48,361 nt of DNA from Pseudomonadota bacterium (lineage in GTDB: Bacteria > Desulfobacterota > SM23-61). The DNA is taken from the NCBI GenBank assembly GCA_018819135.1, contig JAHJQK010000054.1:1-48361 (forward strand), in the 5' to 3' direction. Under the pieces are notes generated by a model. The model was not told where the DNA came from and ran no database searches. It worked only from the letters and a program-made list of their open reading frames with translations. Both the position numbers and the translations under genes were made by a program. How positions within the stretch are numbered: the stretch's first letter is position 1; every line of letters starts with the position of its first letter. Positions 9,127-18,299 of the stretch are shown piece by piece.

Positions 9127-9705
9127 ATGGAAGGGATCCGCTCCTTCATTGCCATAGAGATTCCCCAGCCTTTACAGGCCCGGATGGGGGAATTGCAGCG
9201 AGAACTGAAGCGAGTTGAAGCCGACGTTAAATGGGCACGTCCGGGGAGTATTCACCTTACTTTAAAATTTTTAGGAATGGTGTCTGTAGAAGTGCTGGAA
9301 AAAGTATCTTTAGCCGTTTCCCCTGTTATCGCCTCATGGGAGCCTTTTGATTTGCGCATTCAAGGGCTCGGTTGCTTCCCCTCCAGCCGCAATCCCCGCG
9401 TTCTCTGGTTGGGTGTCGATCGGGGAATTGAGCAGATCTCTCCCCTGCAAGAGGTCATTGAAAAGAAAACGCTTGAAGAATCTTTTCTGCCAGAGCCCCG
9501 CCCTTTCACGCCCCACTTGACCATCGGGAGAGTCCGTTCCTTCAAAGGAAAAGGAGCCTTGACCCAGGCCATCGAGGCTCATAAAAACATAGAAATCGGG
9601 GCTTTTCAGGCGAAGGAGGTTTTTCTTTTCAAGAGCGAACTGACTCCTTCGGGGGCCATCTATACGAAGTTAAAAACTTTTCCAATGCGAGCCAATTATG
9701 GCTAA
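9127..9705 (+). CDS. thpR: RNA 2',3'-cyclic phosphodiesterase ThpR
   Basis: A 2H phosphoesterase that opens 2',3'-cyclic ends of RNA (formerly called 2'-5' RNA ligase LigT). The product has 192 aa with both signature motifs: HLT at 43-45 followed by LKFLG, and HLT at 130-132 followed by IGRVR. An in-frame TTG three codons upstream (9118) is an alternative start; the ATG gives the usual N-terminus. The downstream end overlaps a possible upstream start of recA, so the genes are probably co-transcribed. The cellular substrate is not known in this context. Confidence 0.88.
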   Translation: MEGIRSFIAIEIPQPLQARMGELQRELKRVEADVKWARPGSIHLTLKFLGMVSVEVLEKVSLAVSPVIASWEPFDLRIQGLGCFPSSRNPRVLWLGVDRGIEQISPLQEVIEKKTLEESFLPEPRPFTPHLTIGRVRSFKGKGALTQAIEAHKNIEIGAFQAKEVFLFKSELTPSGAIYTKLKTFPMRANYG

Positions 9706-9724
9706 ACGAAAAGAGGAGGGAATC

Positions 9725-10750
9725 ATGCCGGCAGAGAGCCATAAAGAGAAAGCGATCGATCTAGCGGTTAGTCAGATTGAGCGGCAGTTTGGCAAAGGGG
9801 CCATTATGCGCCTGGGAACGGATGCCATCATCCCGGACATTCCGGTCATTCCCACCGGGTCACTTGCCTTGGACATTGCCCTGGGCGTGGGAGGGGTTCC
9901 ACGGGGACGGGTCGTGGAAATCTTCGGTCCGGAAGCCTCCGGCAAGACCACTCTGGCCCTGCATATTGTCGCTGAAGCCCAAAAGAAAGGGGGCATTGCC
10001 GGGTTCATCGACGCCGAACACGCCCTGGACGTCGCTTATACCCGAAAGCTCGGAGTCAAGACGGACGATTTGTTGATCTCACAACCGGACACCGGAGAGC
10101 AAGCCCTGGAAATCGCTGAAATGCTCGTACGCAGCGGGGCCCTTGATGTTGTCGTAATCGATTCGGTCGCGGCCCTGGTCCCTAAGGCCGAATTAGAGGG
10201 GGAAATGGGCGATGCCCACATGGGCTTACAAGCCCGCTTGATGTCCCAAGCCCTGCGGAAACTGACCTCTACGATCAGCAAATCCAACACCTGTGTCATT
10301 TTCATAAACCAGATCCGCATGAAGATTGGCGTGTTCATGGGCAACCCGGAGACGACCAGCGGGGGGAACGCCCTCAAGTTTTACTCTTCCGTTCGCCTGG
10401 ACATCCGCCGGATCGGAGCGATCAAAGACGGGCAGGAGGTGATCGGAAACCGAACCCGGGTTAAAGTGGTAAAAAACAAACTGGCCCCTCCATTTAGAGA
10501 AGTGGAATTTGACATCATGTACGGGGAAGGAATTTCATGGGAAGGCGATCTTCTGGACTTGGCCGTGGAAAATGAAGTCGTCGAAAAAAGCGGAGCATGG
10601 TTTTCCTTCGTCAATGAGAGGATCGGTCAGGGCCGGGAAAATTCAAAAACTTTTCTGAAGGAGCACCCCGAAATCTCCAAAGCGATTGAAGAAAAATTAT
10701 TGGAGCGCTTCCGACTTTCCAAGAAACAAAAGGAACCCTCGGCTTCGTGA
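9725..10750 (+). CDS. recA: Recombinase RecA
   Basis: RecA forms filaments on single-stranded DNA, drives strand exchange and triggers LexA cleavage. The product is 341 aa from the ATG at 9725, which has a strong GAGGAGG ribosome site five bases upstream. An ATG at 9698 would add nine residues and overlap thpR. Walker A GPEASGKT is at 68-75, Walker B in VVIDSVAAL near 145, and the L2-region NQIRMKIG near 194. The next residues read VFMG where most RecAs have VMFG, a small change. No SOS box is obvious immediately upstream, so expression probably comes from the operon. Confidence 0.97.
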   Translation: MPAESHKEKAIDLAVSQIERQFGKGAIMRLGTDAIIPDIPVIPTGSLALDIALGVGGVPRGRVVEIFGPEASGKTTLALHIVAEAQKKGGIAGFIDAEHALDVAYTRKLGVKTDDLLISQPDTGEQALEIAEMLVRSGALDVVVIDSVAALVPKAELEGEMGDAHMGLQARLMSQALRKLTSTISKSNTCVIFINQIRMKIGVFMGNPETTSGGNALKFYSSVRLDIRRIGAIKDGQEVIGNRTRVKVVKNKLAPPFREVEFDIMYGEGISWEGDLLDLAVENEVVEKSGAWFSFVNERIGQGRENSKTFLKEHPEISKAIEEKLLERFRLSKKQKEPSAS

Positions 10751-11307
10751 AAGAAAGGCTTCCTTGCCCAAGTTCCCCTTTTTCTTCTTTCTCAGCGCGT
10801 TTTGCCGTGAAAAGGGATGTAAAAAAACGGCCAGTATATGCCAAGAGCGCCAAAGAAACCGCCCTTCACCTTCTGGCCAAGCGGGATTACAGTCGCGAAG
10901 AAATGCGGCGCAAACTTACGGCCAAGGATTTTCCCCCGGCGGAAATCGATGCCGCCCTGGGAGAATTGGAAGCCAAAAAATTTCTGGATGACTTTCGTTA
11001 CGCCCAACGTTTAGCCATCGCCTTAGCCAGGGGAAAATTCCTCGGCCCGCAGCAAATCAGTCAAAAATTTTTTCAAAAAGGAATTCCGGCAGATTTGACT
11101 CAAGCCGCCATGGCCATAGCCGAAGTAACTCTCCCAGCTGCCGAACGGCTGCACAAGGTAATGCGCATGAAGCTGAAAGGAAGACTCCTGAAGGAAGTGC
11201 CCCTCAAAGAGAAGAGGAAGTTGGCCAATACCCTGCGCCGGAAGGGATTCCCATGGGAGGATATCCAGGAAGCCTTTCGAAAATTAGGAGGTATTACAGA
11301 GGAATGA
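10747..11307 (+). CDS. recX: Regulatory protein RecX
   Basis: RecX binds RecA filaments and limits recombinase activity. The product has 186 aa and consists of repeated three-helix units, clearest in [19 protein letters not shown] (about 39-57) and in the [12 protein letters not shown] stretch near 78. The GTG start overlaps the recA stop codon as GTGA, the usual coupling for this pair. A GTG at 10807 is a shorter alternative that keeps the whole conserved region. It also overlaps alaS downstream by ATGA, so recA-recX-alaS form one tightly packed unit. Confidence 0.88.
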   Translation: MKERLPCPSSPFSSFSARFAVKRDVKKRPVYAKSAKETALHLLAKRDYSREEMRRKLTAKDFPPAEIDAALGELEAKKFLDDFRYAQRLAIALARGKFLGPQQISQKFFQKGIPADLTQAAMAIAEVTLPAAERLHKVMRMKLKGRLLKEVPLKEKRKLANTLRRKGFPWEDIQEAFRKLGGITEE

Positions 11308-13952
11308 AGACGGGTAGCGAAATCCGCCACAATTTTTTAGATTATTTCCAGGGGAAAGGACACACGATTGTTAAAAGCTCCCCCTTAATTCCCCAAAAGG
11401 ATCCTACATTAATGTTCACCAATGCCGGAATGGTGCAATTCAAGAATTATTTTACCGGGGAAGAGGAAGCTCCCTTTTCCCGGGCAACCACTTCCCAAAA
11501 ATGCGTGCGGGCGGGGGGGAAACACAATGACCTGGAAAATGTCGGGTACACGGCCCGTCATCACACCTTTTTCGAAATGCTGGGTAATTTTTCTTTTGGC
11601 GATTATTTCAAAGAAGGAGCCATTGTCATGGCCTGGGAATTCCTTACCGGAGTTCTGGGCTTATCCCCAAAAAAAATGTGGGTAACGATCCATCAGGGTG
11701 ATGAAGCTTTAGGCATTGGGCCGGATGACGAAGCCAAGAAGATTTGGGATGGCTTTGTCCCTGCGGAAAGGATTCGGGCCTTCCCCAGCGAAGATAATTT
11801 TTGGCAAATGGGGGATACAGGCCCTTGCGGTCCCTGCTCGGAAATTGTCATCGACCAGGGTCCAGGAATTGGGTGCGGCCGCCCGGAATGCGCCATCGGT
11901 TGCGATTGCGACCGTTACCTCGAACTTTGGAACCTGGTCTTCATGCAATTTGAACGCCACTCGGATGGGCCGATAACTCCTCTTCCCAAGCCCAGCATCG
12001 ATACCGGAATGGGGTTGGAACGGATTACGGCCATCGTTCAGGGAGTGGATAGTAATTACGCTACCGACCTTTTCCAAAGAATTTTTAGCGCCATCGAGCA
12101 ATGGAGCGGTCGGAGATATCTTGCCCATGGGGCTGACAGTGTCTCCTTTCGGGTTATTGCTGACCACTGCCGAGCCGCAATTTTCCTAATCAGCGATGGC
12201 GTTCTTCCTGCCAATGAAGGAAGGGGATATGTTCTGCGCCGGGTCATGCGCCGGGCGATGCGCCACGGAAAGAAATTGGGGCTCAGCGATCCTTTTTTAT
12301 TCCGTTTGACGAATGAGGTGGTCGAACTGATGGGGGAAGCCTACCCGGAACTTATCAATGCCCGGGAGATGGTTAAAATGGTGATTTCCAATGAAGAAGA
12401 GCGCTTTTCCGAAACCCTGAACATTGGTCTGCGCCTCTGGGCCGAAGAAAAACAAAAATTGCAACAGGGAAAACAACGACTGATTCCGGGCGAGCTAATT
12501 TTCAAGCTTTACGACACTTATGGGTTCCCCTTGGACCTGACCGAAGAGATGGCCCGCGATGAAGGTTTCAGTATAGACCGGCAAGGGTTCGAAGCAGCCA
12601 TGAAAATCCAGCGTGCTCGGGCCCGTGAATCTTGGAAAGGCTCTGGAGAAGAAGCCTTGCGAGAGATCTACAAAGCGCTCGCAGGTCAGAACTTGCATTC
12701 GGAATTCGTAGGGTACGACCAACTGGAATCGGAGGGTAGAATTATCAAAATCCTCAAAGGCGAAAACGAAATTGCGCAAGCCCAGGAAGGTGAAGAGGTA
12801 GAGATCATCACTGACCGGACTCCGTTTTATGGTGAATCCGGAGGGCAAGCGGGTGACCGCGGAACCCTGACTTCCAAAAACTCTTTAATGGAAGTTACTC
12901 ATTGCTCCAGGCCTTTGCCGGAAGTGATCGTCCACCGGGGGGTGATTAAAAAAGGAGCCTTGCGGTTGGGAGATGCGCTGCAACTCAAGGTCGACGCGGA
13001 TAACAGAAGAAAGACAGCCCTCAACCATACCGCCACCCATCTCTTACAGGCTGCCTTAAGACAGATATTGGGGGATCATGTGAAGCAGGCGGGATCCTTG
13101 GTGACCCCTTCACGTTTGCGTTTCGATTTTACTCATTTTTCTCCTCTAACGAACGAAGAAACTGACCGCGTGGAAGGCATCGTTAATTCGCGAATACGCC
13201 AGAATCTGGAAGTGGGCGTTTCTTTCGTTTCCTACAAGGAAGCCTTGGAAAAAGGTGCCATGGCTCTCTTTGGAGAGAAATATGGGGATGTTGTACGCAT
13301 GGTCCAGGTGGAAAAAGTAAGCGCCGAACTTTGTGGGGGTACCCACACTCAACGAACCGGAGACATTGGACTTTTTAAAATCGCTTCTGAGACCGGGGTG
13401 GCTGCAGGCGTGCGACGGCTCGAAGCAGTCACCGGAGAGGAGGGCTGGAAAGCAGTCAAACAGGAGGAAAAAGAACTTCAAGCCATTGCCGCTGCAATCA
13501 AAGCTAAGCCAGGGGAAGTAGCGGAGAGAGTGCGACGGCTCCTCAAAGAACAAAAAGAAATTGAGAAGGCCTTTCAAGCCTTGCAGGACAAAGTGTCTGC
13601 CGGTCAAACGAAAGAGCTGGCTTTGTCAATCCAAAGAGTCAAAGGAATCCAGGTCCTTTCCACTCGGGTGGAAGTCAAAGATCCCAGGGCCATGCGAGAA
13701 ATGGCTGATCGGCTTAAAGATCAAATTCGGTCTGGGGTAATCCTCCTGGGTGCCTACGGAGATGGGAAGGCCATGCTTCTTTGCGCCGTTACCAAGGATC
13801 TCGAAGAAAGATACCCCGCGCATAAATTGGTTAAAGAAGTAGCAAAATATGTAGGGGGCACGGGTGGCGGGCGGGCGGGTATGGCTCAGGCTGGCGGGCC
13901 AAATGTGCAAGGACTAAATCAAGCCCTGGAAAAAATTTATGAAATTATTTAA
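11304..13952 (+). CDS. alaS: Alanyl-tRNA synthetase
   Basis: Charges tRNA-Ala and edits mischarged Ser/Gly. The product has 882 aa, a normal length. Domains in order: the class II catalytic core (1-240) with FTNAGMVQFKNYF and RATTSQKCVRAGGKHND, the tRNA-recognition region (240-450), the editing domain with HTATHLL near 570 and CGGTHTQRTG near 675, and the glycine-rich C-Ala domain with GGTGGGRAGMAQAGG near the end. The ATG at 11304 overlaps the recX stop as ATGA; the frame's upstream extension is spurious. Its stop codon shares bases with that of the converging bamD gene. Confidence 0.97.
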   Translation: MKTGSEIRHNFLDYFQGKGHTIVKSSPLIPQKDPTLMFTNAGMVQFKNYFTGEEEAPFSRATTSQKCVRAGGKHNDLENVGYTARHHTFFEMLGNFSFGDYFKEGAIVMAWEFLTGVLGLSPKKMWVTIHQGDEALGIGPDDEAKKIWDGFVPAERIRAFPSEDNFWQMGDTGPCGPCSEIVIDQGPGIGCGRPECAIGCDCDRYLELWNLVFMQFERHSDGPITPLPKPSIDTGMGLERITAIVQGVDSNYATDLFQRIFSAIEQWSGRRYLAHGADSVSFRVIADHCRAAIFLISDGVLPANEGRGYVLRRVMRRAMRHGKKLGLSDPFLFRLTNEVVELMGEAYPELINAREMVKMVISNEEERFSETLNIGLRLWAEEKQKLQQGKQRLIPGELIFKLYDTYGFPLDLTEEMARDEGFSIDRQGFEAAMKIQRARARESWKGSGEEALREIYKALAGQNLHSEFVGYDQLESEGRIIKILKGENEIAQAQEGEEVEIITDRTPFYGESGGQAGDRGTLTSKNSLMEVTHCSRPLPEVIVHRGVIKKGALRLGDALQLKVDADNRRKTALNHTATHLLQAALRQILGDHVKQAGSLVTPSRLRFDFTHFSPLTNEETDRVEGIVNSRIRQNLEVGVSFVSYKEALEKGAMALFGEKYGDVVRMVQVEKVSAELCGGTHTQRTGDIGLFKIASETGVAAGVRRLEAVTGEEGWKAVKQEEKELQAIAAAIKAKPGEVAERVRRLLKEQKEIEKAFQALQDKVSAGQTKELALSIQRVKGIQVLSTRVEVKDPRAMREMADRLKDQIRSGVILLGAYGDGKAMLLCAVTKDLEERYPAHKLVKEVAKYVGGTGGGRAGMAQAGGPNVQGLNQALEKIYEII

Positions 13953-14695
13953 AATGTTGACCCTTGCCTTACAGGAGATATTTCTTTGGGGAGTTTTTTC
14001 TTTTTCTCTTCTTGGGTTTCTTTTTTCTTTCTGTTTTCTTCCTCTTTGGCAATCCCAGCCCGGCATTTTTCGACCAGAGGTTTAATCTTTTTTCCGAGGC
14101 CCGAGTCAGGGTATTTTTGCAAAATTCCCTCAAACCTTCCCAAAGCCGCCTTGTACTTTTTCATTCGGTAATAGAAATGGCCGATATAAAATTCGTGTTC
14201 GGCTAATTGGAGCTGGCAATACTGCATTTTCTTTTTGGCTTCCGCCGTGTGGGGGCTTTGAGGAAAATTTTCAACCAAGTATCGAAATTGTTCGATGGCC
14301 TTCTCAGTTTCGGTCTGGTCGCGATCCAGGGTTCCTATTTGCTTAAAATGGGACAGGCCAATTTGATAGATGGCATAAGGAACCTCAGAGTGCAGTGGAT
14401 GAAGTTTTTTAAAATCTTCGTATTGAACGATGGCTTCAGCATAATTTTTGTCGAAAAAAAGTGCGTCAGCAATCCTCAATTCAGCCAGGGGAGTGTAATG
14501 GCTAAGAGGAAATTCTTCTTTAAATTTACGGAATGCTTCTGTGGCTTGTTCATATTTTTTTTTATTTAATAATTTTAATGCATTATCATATCTTTCTTTA
14601 GGCGTCAGTTCATGTTCTTTTTTCGCCCACCACCCGCATCCAGAAAAAAATCCCGCCAATATCAATATCAAGCCTAAACCAATAATTTTTTTCAA
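13949..14695 (-). CDS. bamD: Outer-membrane assembly lipoprotein BamD
   Basis: BamD is the essential TPR lipoprotein of the BAM complex that inserts beta-barrels into the outer membrane. From the TTG start at 14695 (ribosome site GGAAGGGGA) the product is 248 aa. It has a signal peptide ending in the lipobox FFSGC, five TPR-like helix pairs (from YDNALKLLNKKKYEQA on), and a basic C-terminal tail. The open frame continues 53 codons upstream, but that part translates the extragenic repeat at 14719-14830 and is not real. The stop overlaps the alaS stop tail-to-tail through TTAA. Confidence 0.88.
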   Translation of the reverse strand: MKKIIGLGLILILAGFFSGCGWWAKKEHELTPKERYDNALKLLNKKKYEQATEAFRKFKEEFPLSHYTPLAELRIADALFFDKNYAEAIVQYEDFKKLHPLHSEVPYAIYQIGLSHFKQIGTLDRDQTETEKAIEQFRYLVENFPQSPHTAEAKKKMQYCQLQLAEHEFYIGHFYYRMKKYKAALGRFEGILQKYPDSGLGKKIKPLVEKCRAGIAKEEENRKKKETQEEKKKKLPKEISPVRQGSTF

Positions 14696-14718
14696 AATTT
14701 TCCCCTTCCAGAGGAAAC

Positions 14719-14830
14719 TGTCATTCCGGGTAAGCGAAGCCCTGCACCGCATGGCGCACAGGGCGAAGCGCGACCCGGAATCCAGGATTTTCAAGCAATT
14801 CTGGATTCCGGCTTTCGCCGGGATGATGGA
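14719..14830. repeat. Extragenic TCATTCC-type palindromic repeat
   Basis: The element opens TGTCATTCCGGG and closes CCGGGATGATGG, with an internal inverted pair CCCGGAATCCAG / CTGGATTCCGG around a short spacer. Repeats of this kind are common between genes in many proteobacteria. It lies just before bamD, and its translation gives misleading ESRIFKQFWIPAFAGMM-type peptides in overlapping frames. Confidence 0.75.
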
Positions 14831-14931
14831 GTAAGTGATTTTTGCAAGAAGCACAACTTATAAGCACCTGCAAAAAGATAGCCATCGCTTTGATAATAGT
14901 TATTTCAACTAAATTAAAGTTTATTTTAACC

Positions 14932-15333
14932 CTAAACTTTCGGTTGGATATTTTGTTTAACCCAGAGAATAATATCTTCGGTTGAAGTTCCAGGCGTAAA
15001 GATGGCTTGAACCCCCTGTCCCTGCAATTGGGGAATGTCTTCATTGGGAACGATGCCCCCTCCAAAGATTTTGATATCTTCCGCCCGTTTTTCTTTCAGG
15101 AGCTCAATAATCCGTGGAAAAAGGTATTTATGGGCGCCGGAAAGGACACTTATCCCTATGCCGTCTACGTCCTCCTGGATGGCAGCGTTGACAATCTGCT
15201 CCGGAGTCTGGTGGAGGCCGGTGTAGACAACCTCAAACCCTCCATCCCGTAAAGCCCGGGCTACCACCTTAGCTCCGCGGTCATGGCCGTCAAGCCCAGG
15301 TTTAGCAATTAAAATTCTCACCTTCCGCTCCAT
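14932..15333 (-). CDS. Cobalamin-binding subunit of a methylmalonyl-CoA mutase-type enzyme
   Basis: A stand-alone B12-binding domain of 133 aa. The cobalt-coordinating signature DxHxxG is D15-G-H17-D-R-G20, followed by the GISVLSGAH and [12 protein letters not shown] motifs. Such a protein pairs with a separate catalytic subunit to isomerise methylmalonyl-CoA, 2-hydroxyisobutyryl-CoA or a similar acyl-CoA; that partner is not in the window. The ATG at 15333 sits just after GGAGGTGAA; the frame extends four codons further to a TTG inside the ribosome site. Neighbouring acyl-CoA genes fit short-chain acyl-CoA metabolism. The exact substrate is unknown. Confidence 0.85.
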   Translation of the reverse strand: MERKVRILIAKPGLDGHDRGAKVVARALRDGGFEVVYTGLHQTPEQIVNAAIQEDVDGIGISVLSGAHKYLFPRIIELLKEKRAEDIKIFGGGIVPNEDIPQLQGQGVQAIFTPGTSTEDIILWVKQNIQPKV

Positions 15334-15389
15334 TTCACCTCCCAATTAAAAAAACTTTACTACCAGCTCTGAGCCCTGGGCCGCTTTCC

Positions 15390-15746
15390 TCAATTTTCCC
15401 CCCTCTTCTTTATGGTGGAAACTGAATGATTGCGGATGATCAAATTTTCAAAGGCCTTTTCCTGCACCTCCGATCTTGCAGCGCAACCGCCGAAACAGCC
15501 GTTGATAATGAGCAGCAGATCAGCTTCTTCATCCCATGGCACCCAACGAATATTCGGTAAATCCCGGCGGAAAATCTGAACCACTGCCCCCCGGTCAAAA
15601 GAAGGGTTGCACCCCCCACAGAATTTTACTGCCAGCCTGGGACTTAAGATTTTCCGGCTGGCAGTTTTCCTTTTTTCCAACCAGCGCCGGATTCGAAGGA
15701 GGGCTTCCTGGGCCAATTTTTCTTCATCGCTCACCGCGTTGTTCAC
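15390..15746 (-). CDS. Small CGGC-motif protein of unknown function
   Basis: An 118-aa cytoplasmic protein with an N-terminal helical segment (about 1-35), then [12 protein letters not shown] near 43-54 and a second cysteine cluster [10 protein letters not shown] near 82-91. The paired cysteine motifs suggest metal binding or a redox role, as proposed for CGGC-type families, but I cannot assign a function. Its start overlaps the end of the 3-hydroxyacyl-CoA dehydrogenase gene by four bases, so it is probably translated with it and may serve the same acyl-CoA pathway. The reading frame is convincing; the role is not known. Confidence 0.7.
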   Translation of the reverse strand: MNNAVSDEEKLAQEALLRIRRWLEKRKTASRKILSPRLAVKFCGGCNPSFDRGAVVQIFRRDLPNIRWVPWDEEADLLLIINGCFGGCAARSEVQEKAFENLIIRNHSVSTIKKRGEN

Positions 15747-16600
15747 TTGGAGTAATCGTAGAAACCTTTACCCGTTTTCCGTCCGAAATGGCCAGCTCGA
15801 ACCATCTTCCGTAAGAGGGGACAAGGACGATATTTGGAATCCCCCAACTCTTCGTAGAGGTTCTCCTGTACCATCAACAGAGTATCCAAACCTACTAAAT
15901 CCGCTAACGCCAGGGGCCCGATGGGGTGATTGGCCCCCAGCATCATACCCTTGTCAATGTCTTCGGCCGAGGCAATCCCTTCCTGTAACACGAAGATGGC
16001 TTCATTGATCATCGGCACGAGAATCCGGTTAACCGCGAAACCCGGGGCTTCATTCACGGCAATGGGGGTTTTCCCCATCTTTTCTGCCAGAGTCTTGATC
16101 ACTTCAAAGATCTCTTGCGCAGTGGATTGTCCCTTGATAATCTCCACCAGCTTCATTACCGGTACGGGGTTAAAAAAGTGCATACCGATAACTTTCGCGG
16201 GACGTTTGGTTGCCGAGGCAATTTCTGTGATGGAAAGGCCCGAGGTATTGGAAGCCAGAATCGCTTCCTTGGCGCAAAGTTGATCCAGTTCCTTATATAC
16301 TTGCTTTTTAAGATCCATATTTTCTACTATAGCTTCAATGACCACATCGGCACTTTTGACGGCAACAGCCAGGTCTACCATCCCTTTGATCCTGGAAAGG
16401 ATTCCCTCAACCTGCTCTTGGGTCATCTTTCCCTTGGCGATTGCCCGCTCGTAATTTTTCCTAATGGTTTTTAATCCCCCCTGGACGAAACGGTCCTCGA
16501 TGTCCCGCATGGTAACTTCGTAACCCGCTTCAGCTGCTACTTGGGCGATTCCCGAGCCCATCAATCCTGCGCCCAGCACACATATCTTTTTAATCTCCAT
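15743..16600 (-). CDS. 3-hydroxybutyryl-CoA (3-hydroxyacyl-CoA) dehydrogenase
   Basis: A NAD(P)-dependent enzyme that interconverts (S)-3-hydroxyacyl-CoA and 3-oxoacyl-CoA. The product is 285 aa, the length of the short monofunctional type. The Rossmann motif is GAGLMG at 10-15. [11 protein letters not shown] and the [15 protein letters not shown] signature follow, then the C-terminal helical domain with [11 protein letters not shown]. With the enoyl-CoA hydratase upstream it forms two consecutive beta-oxidation steps, which in an anaerobe may run in either direction. The symbol hbd would fit but substrate length is not shown by sequence. Confidence 0.92.
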   Translation of the reverse strand: MEIKKICVLGAGLMGSGIAQVAAEAGYEVTMRDIEDRFVQGGLKTIRKNYERAIAKGKMTQEQVEGILSRIKGMVDLAVAVKSADVVIEAIVENMDLKKQVYKELDQLCAKEAILASNTSGLSITEIASATKRPAKVIGMHFFNPVPVMKLVEIIKGQSTAQEIFEVIKTLAEKMGKTPIAVNEAPGFAVNRILVPMINEAIFVLQEGIASAEDIDKGMMLGANHPIGPLALADLVGLDTLLMVQENLYEELGDSKYRPCPLLRKMVRAGHFGRKTGKGFYDYSK

Positions 16601-16643
16601 CTTTTTCTCCTTTCAAAAAAGAAAAATGTTCACCGCTTCAAAA

Positions 16644-16694
16644 ATCTCCCCCTGCCCTCTCCCCCCTTGGGGGAAAGGATGAAGGTGAGGGGGG
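16644..16694. repeat. C-rich/G-rich inverted repeat
   Basis: A run of CTCCCCCTGCCCTCTCCCCC faces GGGGG and GGTGAGGGGGG across a TTGG turn, giving an imperfect hairpin. It resembles a widespread extragenic inverted repeat and sits between the dehydrogenase and hydratase genes, where it would be transcribed. Confidence 0.6.
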
Positions 16695-16749
16695 CCGATG
16701 GATTTTGGTTGCGGTTCTGCCGCGCTGTGACCTCTGTGGCTAAAAGTTG

Positions 16750-17532
16750 TCATTTACCCTTAAAATTTGCTGGTCTTTTTTCGATAAAGGCTCTTGCTCC
16801 TTCGTCTTTGTCCTCAGTAGCAAAACAAACGCTTTGACATTGTGCTTCCAGGTCCAGGCCTCCGCGCAAAGACATGGCCAGGCCTTCGTTGATCGCTTTT
16901 TTCGCCATTTTAATGGCCACCGGACCTTTATTATTTATTTTTTTAAGTAGTTTCTTGGCCTCCTCTACTGCTTGGCCTTTGGGAACGACCTTTTGGACCA
17001 ATCCTATCCGCAGGGCCTCCTGGGCATTGATGCGTTCATCGGCAAAAATGATTTCTTTCGCTTTGCCCGCTCCAATCAAGCGGGGCAGGCGTTGGGTTCC
17101 CCCATATCCTGGAATGATACCTAGAGATACTTCGGGTTGTCCGAAGATGGCATTTTCCGCGGCGATGCGTATGTCACAGCACATCGCCAGCTCATTCCCA
17201 CCTCCCAGAGCAAATCCATTGATGGCGGCGATAACCGGCCGATCAAAAGCCTCGATTTTATCGAAAATGCGCTGACCGCGGGCCATAAACGCCGCAGTTG
17301 AATCACCTTTGACCTGATTAAATTCTGATATATCCGCCCCAGCCACGAATGATTTCTCCCCTCCGCCGGTGATGATTACGCTCTTGACTTCAAGATCCCC
17401 GGCTAAGGCCTCGAAGATTTGATCCAGTTGGGCAAGTGTAGGTTGATTTAAGGCATTCAGAGCGGGTTGGTTGTCGATCGTTACCACGGCAATTCCTTCC
17501 TCAATCTGACAACGGACAAATTCTTTTTCCAT
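16750..17532 (-). CDS. Enoyl-CoA hydratase / crotonase
   Basis: Hydrates trans-2-enoyl-CoA to 3-hydroxyacyl-CoA. The product has 260 aa. The oxyanion-hole residues are in FVAGADI (62-68) and in GFALGGGNELA (107-116), with the catalytic glutamates E114 and E134 (in QPEVSLGIIPGYGG). Both glutamates are present, which favours a true hydratase over other crotonase-fold enzymes. It is the first gene of the run hydratase, dehydrogenase, CGGC protein, and B12 subunit, separated from the dehydrogenase by a hairpin repeat. Short-chain specificity is likely but not shown. Confidence 0.9.
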   Translation of the reverse strand: MEKEFVRCQIEEGIAVVTIDNQPALNALNQPTLAQLDQIFEALAGDLEVKSVIITGGGEKSFVAGADISEFNQVKGDSTAAFMARGQRIFDKIEAFDRPVIAAINGFALGGGNELAMCCDIRIAAENAIFGQPEVSLGIIPGYGGTQRLPRLIGAGKAKEIIFADERINAQEALRIGLVQKVVPKGQAVEEAKKLLKKINNKGPVAIKMAKKAINEGLAMSLRGGLDLEAQCQSVCFATEDKDEGARAFIEKRPANFKGK

Positions 17533-17592
17533 GTAATCCCTCCTTGTTCATTTTTTCCGACGTCGCCTGTGTAGAGCCAAAGGAAGAAACCT

Positions 17593-17817
17593 TTAAGGGA
17601 CAGAAGGTAATTTTTTATAACCTTTCTTCAGCAGCTCAGCTTCGACATATTCGGCGAACTGAATTTGCGGATACCTATCGATCACGGCCAGCAGTTGATA
17701 ATGTTGAGGTTGAAAATCCTTTGACCAAACCAAATCTTTTTGAACGGAAGCCGTCACACACCCCCCCAGAATAAAAATGAAAGGAATGATAAAAAAAGAA
17801 ATGAATTTGGCTTTCAT
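17593..17817 (-). CDS. Short lipoprotein, probably a truncated CsgG/DUF799-like protein
   Basis: A 74-aa product with a signal peptide and lipobox ILGGC at 16-20. The mature part ends FAEYVEAELLKKGYKKLPSVP. In envelope proteins of the CsgG/DUF799 kind the phrase VEAELLKKGY is normally followed by more than 100 further residues, so this may be the N-terminal remnant of a longer gene. Alternatively it is a genuine small lipoprotein. It is the last host gene before attL; the truncated end faces away from the island, so integration did not cause it. Confidence 0.5.
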   Translation of the reverse strand: MKAKFISFFIIPFIFILGGCVTASVQKDLVWSKDFQPQHYQLLAVIDRYPQIQFAEYVEAELLKKGYKKLPSVP

Positions 17818-17917
17818 CTATTCTCTCCTGCGGGGCTTAAAGCAGAGAAATGACCGGATGGAGGGAGTTCGCTTCGGCGGGATCCGCAAAAGTCCCGAGG
17901 TCTTTTGTCCTCGATGG

Positions 17918-17949
17918 AGGGTGAGGTGTATCTCACCCTTCATTTTTCC
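17918..17949 (+). terminator. Hairpin AGGGTGAG/CTCACCCT
   Basis: An 8-bp perfect stem with a six-base loop and a short T-rich tail on the plus strand. Before integration it would have lain just downstream of tRNA-Pro (minus strand), so it may terminate in either direction. Confidence 0.45.
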
Positions 17950-17962
17950 CGCCCCCAGCGGT

Positions 17963-18014
17963 TTTTGTGGTCGGGGCGACTGGATTTGAACCAGCGACCA
18001 CCTGAACCCCATTC
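17963..18014. repeat. attL: 52-bp copy of the tRNA-Pro 3' half
   Basis: Identical over 52 bases to 32903-32954; the identity stops at 18015 in the anticodon loop region and at 17962 just past the CCA end. It is a tRNA fragment (17968-18014 without a 5' half) and not a functional gene. Confidence 0.95.
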
Positions 18015-18156
18015 TATAAAACTGAAATCCACGCTCCACCATAACCATTTGATTCTAAAGGGAGAATTTACGTTTTTTAAAACCCCGTTTTGTAACAAAA
18101 GTATAATTCATACCACTTAAAATTACAAGGATTTTTTAGGTGTGAATTTGGTTAGT

Positions 18157-18178
18157 AGTAAGAAGTTAGTAAGAACTT
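18157..18178 (+). promoter_or_regulatory. Candidate integrase arm-type sites, left end
   Basis: Two AGTAAGAA octamers at 18157-18164 and 18168-18175, 11 bases apart, about 140 bases inside attL. The same spaced pair occurs inside attR (32823-32841) and, inverted, after the excisionase-like gene (23567-23585). Position at both ends of the element fits arm-type binding sites of a lambda-class integrase. Confidence 0.6.
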
Positions 18179-18180
18179 TC

Positions 18181-18236
18181 GGAGCCCATAGGCCCGGCCG
18201 GCCGAAAAGGTCCTTTCCTCAGGACCCTGGGCCTCC
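18181..18236 (+). ncRNA. Structured RNA motif, copy A
   Basis: It shares with copy B (19490-19545) the blocks GGAGxCCATAGG, CCGAAAAG and an apical loop TTTCCTCA at the same spacing. The apical stem is GGTCC/GGACC here and GCCGG/CCGCC in B, so three pairs change on both sides and remain paired. An outer stem joins GGAG to CTCC. The ends of the transcript and its function are unknown; I could not match it to a riboswitch class from memory. Strand is inferred from the genes downstream. Confidence 0.5.
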
Positions 18237-18270
18237 TGAAAAGAGTCCCCATCTTCCGCCATCTTCCTTA

Positions 18271-18299
18271 TTGACTTCTTCACCCAATTTCTATACTAT
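18271..18299 (+). promoter_or_regulatory. Candidate promoter, left end of island
   Basis: TTGACT (18271-18276), 17 bases, TACTAT (18294-18299). A start near 18306 would give either a roughly 105-nt RNA ending at the hairpin at 18374-18408 or a leader for the exported protein at 18458. Confidence 0.5.

Noticed and set aside
14696..14854. Extended N-terminus of bamD
   Set aside because: These codons translate an extragenic palindromic repeat; the signal peptide begins at the TTG at 14695.
17968..18014. Second tRNA-Pro gene
   Set aside because: Only the 3' half is present; the identity stops in the anticodon loop, so it is attL.
18181..18236. c-di-GMP (GEMM-I), TPP or glycine riboswitch
   Set aside because: The consensus cores of these classes are absent; the motif has its own conserved blocks.
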